In this document: positions 38,762-43,649 of the stretch, in pieces
Layout of the letters: each line of letters begins with the position of its first letter
How positions within the stretch are numbered: the first letter of the stretch is position 1
Origin: Treponema sp.
GTDB taxonomy: Bacteria; Spirochaetota; Spirochaetia; Treponematales; Breznakiellaceae
NCBI GenBank assembly: GCA_009784775.1
Contig: WQXQ01000006.1
Location: 1 to 43,649 of the forward strand
Length of the DNA stretch: 43,649 nt
Direction of reading: 5' to 3'
Position numbers and translations under genes: made by a program
The notes under the pieces: model-generated
Told to the model about the DNA's origin: nothing
Database searches by the model: none
Seen by the model: the letters and a program-made list of their open reading frames with translations, nothing else

Positions 38762-39055
38762 ATGGAACTTAATATACCACAGGAATACCAAAAAGATATA
38801 GAAATTGCAACAAACTTACTCAAAAATGAAGGTTGTCAGTCTATTTATTTATTTGGCTCTATGGTTACAGGTAAAATCCATCAAAATTCTGATATAGACA
38901 TAGGAATAAAAGGACTTCCGCCAGAAAAATATTTCCGTGTATATGCACAATTAGATAATAGCGTATCCAATGAAGTAGATTTGGTTGATTTTGATGAAAA
39001 TAGCAAATTTTATAATCTTTTGGATTCTCTTGGTGAGGTTGTAGAAATTGGATAA
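38762..39055 (+). CDS. mntA: MNT-type nucleotidyltransferase antitoxin
   Basis: IYLFGSMVTGKIHQNSDIDIGI (GSx10DxD). Start at 38762 preferred over 38708. Confidence 0.88.
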   Translation: MELNIPQEYQKDIEIATNLLKNEGCQSIYLFGSMVTGKIHQNSDIDIGIKGLPPEKYFRVYAQLDNSVSNEVDLVDFDENSKFYNLLDSLGEVVEIG

Positions 39056-39500
39056 CTCAACTACTCAAAAGATATTATTTGAGATTGAACAAATAGATCA
39101 ACTTATGTATGATTCAAGTCCATTGTTTGATCTATGCAAAATGAGAGAGCCTGATTTTGTGGAAAGATGTGGAATAGCTTTAATTTTACATTCTTTTTAT
39201 AATGGGATTGAAAATATAATATTATTAATAGTAAAAAACAAAGATTTGGATTTGCCTAATGGAACGAAATGGCACAGGGAATTATTGGCTAAAACTTTTG
39301 AAAAAACGGAAAATAGGCTGCAAATATTTAAAGAAGAATTAAAAGTACCATTGAATGATTACTTGCAATTTAGACATTTTGTAAGACATACTTACGGGTT
39401 TCAATTAAAATGGGAAAAAATGAAGGATATATTAATTGATATGAACATAGTATGGGAAAAAGTAAAAGAAGATTTAAATATATTTATGCAAAATAATTAA
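39048..39500 (+). CDS. hepT: HepT-like HEPN ribonuclease toxin
   Basis: Rx4HxY motif in QFRHFVRHTYGF; overlaps mntA by 8 nt. Confidence 0.85.
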   Translation: MDNSTTQKILFEIEQIDQLMYDSSPLFDLCKMREPDFVERCGIALILHSFYNGIENIILLIVKNKDLDLPNGTKWHRELLAKTFEKTENRLQIFKEELKVPLNDYLQFRHFVRHTYGFQLKWEKMKDILIDMNIVWEKVKEDLNIFMQNN

Positions 39501-39597
39501 AATACGCGAAGCATGGTGATTACACAACATATCGAAGTGTAGAGAATGATAGTGTAATTCCTCATTCCTAAATACTATTAAATTTTTAGAAAATTGA

Positions 39598-39730
39598 TGT
39601 GGTGTCCTGAAAAGGGTCTTTTTAGCAGTAGTTATGGAAAGAAGATGTGCTAAAATGGGTGTGGTGTCCCTATAAGGTTGTTTTACAGTTGGGATATTAG
39701 AAAAAATGTGGGAAAATGGGTGTGGTGTAT
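39598..39730 (+). repeat. Degenerate ~61-bp direct repeats (two units plus a partial third)
   Basis: Units begin tgtggtgt at 39598, 39660 and 39721; shared AAAATGGG/TGTGGTGT junctions. Confidence 0.6.
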
Positions 39731-39811
39731 AATGGCTGTAATGAAGCGAGAAGGCCCCGCCATTGTATTTTTGAGCCCATAATTTTTAAATTATTTAAAG
39801 GCAAAAACAAC

Positions 39812-39836
39812 CCGCCCCTCCGGGGGCGGTTTTTTT
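39812..39836 (+). terminator. Rho-independent terminator with a stem-loop identical to that at 38678
   Basis: CCGCCCC-TCCG-GGGGCGG-TTTTTTT. Confidence 0.95.
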
Positions 39837-39888
39837 GGTGGTGGTGGCGTGGTGACAGTGGGGTGATGACGGAGGTGCGTGGTGGTGG

Positions 39889-39917
39889 TTGACAACAGTA
39901 CCAACTTATAGTACTAT
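39889..39917 (+). promoter_or_regulatory. Predicted promoter TTGACA-N17-TACTAT with overlapping AGTAC-N9-GTACT dyad (candidate HicB operator)
   Basis: TTGACA 39889-39894; TACTAT 39912-39917; dyad arms 39897-39901 / 39911-39915. Confidence 0.7.
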
Positions 39918-39923
39918 TAATGA

Positions 39924-40178
39924 ATGAATTCCAAGCAGAAAAAGACACTGGAATTGGTCTTTATGAACCCTATACAAGCCAGTATTCTATGGTCAGATAT
40001 AGAAGGGCTTTTTACTGCTTTGGGAGCCGAACTGTCCAAAGGCTCAGGATCGCGAGTACGAGTTAAACTTAATGGAGTGAGAGCAGTTTTTCATCGTCCT
40101 CATCCACAAAAAACCACTGATAAAGGGGCAGTAAATTCAGTTCGAAGATTTCTTGAAAATGCGGGGGTGCGAATATGA
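39924..40178 (+). CDS. hicA: HicA mRNA interferase toxin
   Basis: WSDIEGLFTALGAELSKGSGSRVRVKLNGVRAVFHRPHPQKTTDKGAVNSVRRFLENAGV. Confidence 0.93.
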   Translation: MNSKQKKTLELVFMNPIQASILWSDIEGLFTALGAELSKGSGSRVRVKLNGVRAVFHRPHPQKTTDKGAVNSVRRFLENAGVRI

Positions 40179-40516
40179 TGGAATACAAAGGGTACTTGGG
40201 TACAGTCGAATATGATGCGCAAGCGAAAATATTTCATGGAGATATTGTCAACACCAGAGATGTTATTACTTTCCAGGGCACAACAGTCAAAGAGATAGAG
40301 CGGGCTTTTAAGGAATCCATCGACGATTATGTAGCTTGGTGTATGGAAGAAGGAGTCGAGCCTGAAAAACCATATTCTGGCAAATTCAATGTTCGGTTAT
40401 CCCCGGAACTTCACCGGCAAGTTGCAATTATTGCCAAGAAAAAAAATGTGTCACTAAATAATTTTGTGGAAAGGGCACTCATAGACGAAATAGCGTTATT
40501 ACGCGAAGCATTATGA
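40175..40516 (+). CDS. hicB: HicB antitoxin
   Basis: MEYKGYLGTVEYDAQAKIFHGDIVNTRDVITFQGTTVKEIERAFKESIDDYVAWC plus C-terminal RHH-like segment; 4-nt ATGA overlap with hicA. Confidence 0.93.
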   Translation: MMEYKGYLGTVEYDAQAKIFHGDIVNTRDVITFQGTTVKEIERAFKESIDDYVAWCMEEGVEPEKPYSGKFNVRLSPELHRQVAIIAKKKNVSLNNFVERALIDEIALLREAL

Positions 40517-40525
40517 TTACTAATG

Positions 40526-40545
40526 AAATGAAGTTTGTTTCATTT
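40526..40545. other. Small stem-loop AAATGAA-N6-TTCATTT downstream of hicB
   Basis: Perfect 7-bp AT-rich arms, no clear T tract. Confidence 0.3.
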
Positions 40546-40663
40546 GAAAATATGAACATTTGAAAATACGAATAATCGTTAAATACTGCTATTTTTTTCT
40601 GGATTCCCGTCCAATATTGATTATATTTTATAATAGGGGAATTAATGGGAAAGGAGAAGCAGT

Positions 40664-42757
40664 ATGAGAACAAACACATTAAGAATGAGACAAGCCGGTA
40701 TTTCGTTGTTAGTGGCGGCATTGTTCATAATATTTGTATACAGTTGTAACAATTTTTTTGCTCCGCCCATTCAGCGTAAGGCGCCAAAAGACGCAGCAGC
40801 AATGGGTTCTTTTACCCTGTATGTTGCAAACGCAGGAATGTCGGACAGAACCATTATGCCCGATATTGTGAATGGCGAATTTGTGCAGTATAAACTGATA
40901 TTTACCGGCCCCGAAAACAAGGAAGTATTCCGAAGTTATGCGGGGTTGAGCAATGAGCCTATTGATCTGCTTGTGGGAACGTATGCGCTGGAGGTATTTG
41001 CCTATACTTCTATCGAAAATAGAGACGCTGTGCCGCACAGGCCTGCGGCGCAGGGGACACACAACCATATAGTGGTTGTGGCAGGGCAAACTGTTGCCGG
41101 CAGCGTTAATTTGGAAGCGTATAAAGTGGGCATTACGGCCGGCGGAGAGGGAACTTTCAGCTGGAGTATTGGCTTTCCCGCAGCCAGTGCGGCGCGCATA
41201 GATATTATGCCATTTGATACCAATCTTGCTGCCTACGGCCCTTACAGCTATGCAGATTATTCGGTAAACCTTCCCGCCGGTTATTACCGTGTCATTATTA
41301 CCCTGACGCAAGCCAATATGCGGTCGGTTGTCTGGCGTGAAACGCTCCATGTCTATCAAAATATGACCAGCCATTATTCCCATACTTTTACCGATGAACA
41401 TTTTGTCAAGGCAAGTTTTGATGTTACGTTTGATCATAACTTCTCCGGGGCAGCTTCTGTTTTCCCGGTAAGCTATTTCTATGATCATTTCGACGGTATT
41501 GGTAACAGGCCTGTTCCGAAAAGGCCGGGTTATAGTTTCAGGGGCTGGTATACGAATGCAGACTGGAAACGGGGAGCCTTATGGACTTTTCCGCAGCTTG
41601 CCAAAAATGAAGTATTGTATGCCAGATGGACTGAATCGAACGCAGATATGTCCTTTAACAGCAATAATTTAATAAATGTACCTGAAGCAGAGCGGGGGTG
41701 GTATGCCAAAACGATAACAGGCCAGTGGCTCAGGCAGGGCGTTATGGAAGTGGAAGGCGAATATGCAGAAATTAAAATTCCAATGACCACGCAAACTTTT
41801 TCGCATAGCAGTTACGCTAATGGTACGTGGTATAATTTCCCTCATTCAAATGGCGTTTATGCGCCGCTGATTGGAGGAGTGGGGATATGGCGGATGAACT
41901 ATATGCGTCACGGCAACAGTACGCAAGGCACTATATGGGTAGAAGTTTTTATACCGAACGATGGTTTTGATGTATGGTTTAGTCAAAATGCAAATTCCGA
42001 AGACAAAAATGACAGAGCGGATAATATTATTGTAAATATAGTTAATAATACCGGAACCTATGTGTGGAGCGGGGGCGGCTTGAATTATAAACTCTTTATT
42101 AAAATACATGCAAAGGCAATCTATAAATATGAAGAGGATCTTGAGCCGTATCAATTCCCGTACCCCGTTTTTCATCAGGGACATTTTTTGTACTACTGGC
42201 GTACGTGCGATTGCTATCTTGAAGAATCTAAAGAGAACGAATTTTGCACCATAACAGACAGAAGCCATTTTACCGATAACTGGAGCGCTCCTGGAAATAT
42301 AACCATTGTTACTTTTGTGCCGGGGGATCATTTTGCAGCTGCTCCCGGTATAAAAATTCGCGCATATGATCCCGGTGATCCTGCTGTTATATTTGAACCG
42401 GATCCCAGTGGCCTGGACGTAAATTATCCCGCCATTATACCTGGCGGGCCTCCTGCCGGGCATTATGTTACTGATTATTCATTGCCCCTTTTCATTGACG
42501 GGGAGCCAGCGGGAAATGCCGCGCTTGTACTTGTTGGCGGCGTTACGCAAATTGCAGGTAATATCGTTACCAGAGTTAATATACAGGTTACCTATAACCT
42601 TGCTCCCGAATTCAATTCCTCTGTAGCGGGTATCAGGGCAGCTCTGGGGGGCAGCGAGTTTATTGATGTAACGGCAGGCGAGGGCAGGCAAATAACGTTT
42701 AACAACGTTACTCATGGTTCTTTGGCACTGCGTACGGAGTTTATTTTTTATTTTTAA
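40664..42757 (+). CDS. Fourth lipoprotein of the EPP(N/I)QRKA family
   Basis: Lipobox FVYSCNNFF; APPIQRKAPKDAAAMGSFTLYVANAGMSDRTIMP; YRVIITLTQANMRSVVWRETLHVYQNMTSHYSHTF; RBS aaaggagaagcag. Confidence 0.85.
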   Translation: MRTNTLRMRQAGISLLVAALFIIFVYSCNNFFAPPIQRKAPKDAAAMGSFTLYVANAGMSDRTIMPDIVNGEFVQYKLIFTGPENKEVFRSYAGLSNEPIDLLVGTYALEVFAYTSIENRDAVPHRPAAQGTHNHIVVVAGQTVAGSVNLEAYKVGITAGGEGTFSWSIGFPAASAARIDIMPFDTNLAAYGPYSYADYSVNLPAGYYRVIITLTQANMRSVVWRETLHVYQNMTSHYSHTFTDEHFVKASFDVTFDHNFSGAASVFPVSYFYDHFDGIGNRPVPKRPGYSFRGWYTNADWKRGALWTFPQLAKNEVLYARWTESNADMSFNSNNLINVPEAERGWYAKTITGQWLRQGVMEVEGEYAEIKIPMTTQTFSHSSYANGTWYNFPHSNGVYAPLIGGVGIWRMNYMRHGNSTQGTIWVEVFIPNDGFDVWFSQNANSEDKNDRADNIIVNIVNNTGTYVWSGGGLNYKLFIKIHAKAIYKYEEDLEPYQFPYPVFHQGHFLYYWRTCDCYLEESKENEFCTITDRSHFTDNWSAPGNITIVTFVPGDHFAAAPGIKIRAYDPGDPAVIFEPDPSGLDVNYPAIIPGGPPAGHYVTDYSLPLFIDGEPAGNAALVLVGGVTQIAGNIVTRVNIQVTYNLAPEFNSSVAGIRAALGGSEFIDVTAGEGRQITFNNVTHGSLALRTEFIFYF

Positions 42758-43517
42758 TGGCGGCTGTCAGTTTGTATAGTAACAGTACAATATTGTAATA
42801 CATAAAGGGAAAAATACGCAGTAACTTGAAGGGGTTTTGAAGGTAATAACCTATCCATTCAAAGCCCAGTTCAAAACTTGTTTGCGATGGATGCCGTTTG
42901 CGCTCGGCAAAAACATCAAAAAGATCGCTGCACCACAGCCGCAGGCCTTTTCCCAGTCGTTCGTTGTTCCGCGTAATCCAGCATTCGCCGCCCCGCACTC
43001 CTTTGCTGACAAGCAGCAGCGATGGTGAAGCCTTGCGGATTGCCTCAATGATGGTTGGCTCGTCTTTCCGGCTGAACGACGCAGAGTAACGTCCCACAAT
43101 GCGAAGAGCGGAAAACGTTTCGCGGATGTTTTTTTCGGCTTTTGTCAAAATATGTTTTTTGCTGCCCAGAAAATAAGTTGAAAATTCATAGTTTTCCAGC
43201 ATTGTCAGCAGGTTGATCACAAAATCGAACGGCATATAACGGACAACCTGTTTTTTCAGCAGAAACCGCACGCCGCTGACAATACTTTTGGAAATGGGAA
43301 TAACCAGCGCCGCATTTTTTACATAGTTCTGATATTCCGCATTCCGCCGGGCGCGCAAAAGGTCCCACAGGGAAAGCAGAATAATATTCTGTTCCTTTCC
43401 TTCGGCCAGCAGTTGAAATGCCACTTGACCCAGTTGACCTGGCTCGACTATATCGATAGGAACTTTGAGAAAATGCACTCGTTCCCTGTTTATTTCGTTG
43501 ATTATTTCATCTGCCAC
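42741..43517 (-). CDS. WecG/TagA/CpsF (GT26) family glycosyltransferase
   Basis: NAALVIPISKSIVSGVRFLLKK...YFLGSKKHILTKAEKNI...IVGRYSASFSRKDEPTIIEAIRKASPSLLLVSKGVRGGECWI. GTG start. Confidence 0.8.
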   Translation of the reverse strand: MADEIINEINRERVHFLKVPIDIVEPGQLGQVAFQLLAEGKEQNIILLSLWDLLRARRNAEYQNYVKNAALVIPISKSIVSGVRFLLKKQVVRYMPFDFVINLLTMLENYEFSTYFLGSKKHILTKAEKNIRETFSALRIVGRYSASFSRKDEPTIIEAIRKASPSLLLVSKGVRGGECWITRNNERLGKGLRLWCSDLFDVFAERKRHPSQTSFELGFEWIGYYLQNPFKLLRIFPFMYYNIVLLLYKLTAAIKNKK

Positions 43518-43649
43518 GAATTTTTCTCCAATAAAAGTACTCGTACAGCCGCCGCCATATACAGGGCTGCTGTTTCCGTGCGTAATATCGTATCCCCAAT
43601 GGTAAAGGATTTAAAGCCGGCACTCACAAACCGTTGTGCCTCGCCGGAA
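43502..43649 (-). CDS. rsmE: 16S rRNA m3U1498 methyltransferase RsmE, C-terminal fragment (continues past the window edge)
   Basis: Minus-strand frame SGEAQRFVSAGFKSFTIGDTILRTETAALYMAAAVRVLLLEKNSWQMK*; GDTILRTETAAL is characteristic of RsmE. Confidence 0.75.
   Translation of the reverse strand, partial: SGEAQRFVSAGFKSFTIGDTILRTETAALYMAAAVRVLLLEKNSWQMK

Noticed and set aside
1-43649. tRNA/rRNA genes or known riboswitches
   Set aside because: No tRNA-like cloverleaf/CCA pattern or rRNA segment noticed by eye; a covariance-model scan was not possible.

Overview
Spirochaete-type chromosomal window (probably gut Treponema-like, inferred from gene content and from the lipoprotein and adhesin families). 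It contains housekeeping genes: a sigma-70 family factor, YciO/Sua5, CDF transporter, beta-CASP MBL hydrolase, aroA, Memo-like protein, M15 peptidase, hexokinase, purE, purF, a WecG/TagA glycosyltransferase and the 3' part of rsmE. It also contains three accessory zones. (1) Left edge: a partial tyrosine recombinase is followed by an AT-rich ~5 kb segment bounded by a perfect 48-bp inverted repeat (460-507 / 5430-5477). Each repeat copy carries the RBS-like sequence, ATG and first bases of one of two convergent genes: an Mrr-nuclease/STAND-NTPase (Avs-like) gene and a NodU/CmcH-type carbamoyltransferase gene. A good sigma70-type promoter (TTGACT-17-TATTAT) lies just outside the left repeat, and I see no comparable one outside the right repeat. 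This looks like a DNA-inversion switch that would put either the nuclease or the carbamoyltransferase behind the same promoter and leader. It is my main candidate for a previously undescribed system. (2) 23.8-42.8 kb: an operon-like run of large repeat-domain lipoproteins (choice-of-anchor-D, YDG/MBG, InlB-like, GLUG, a CBM-like insertion) with a shared N-terminal module. Heptanucleotide repeats occur in two of the signal-peptide coding regions. (3) Two toxin-antitoxin modules (MntA/HepT and HicA/HicB) sit between the lipoprotein genes. Each follows an identical terminator stem-loop, and each has a consensus-like promoter placed so that the mRNA is predicted to be leaderless. aroA also carries an in-frame duplicated palindromic repeat insertion. 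All calls come from reading the sequence and ORF track; no searches were run.
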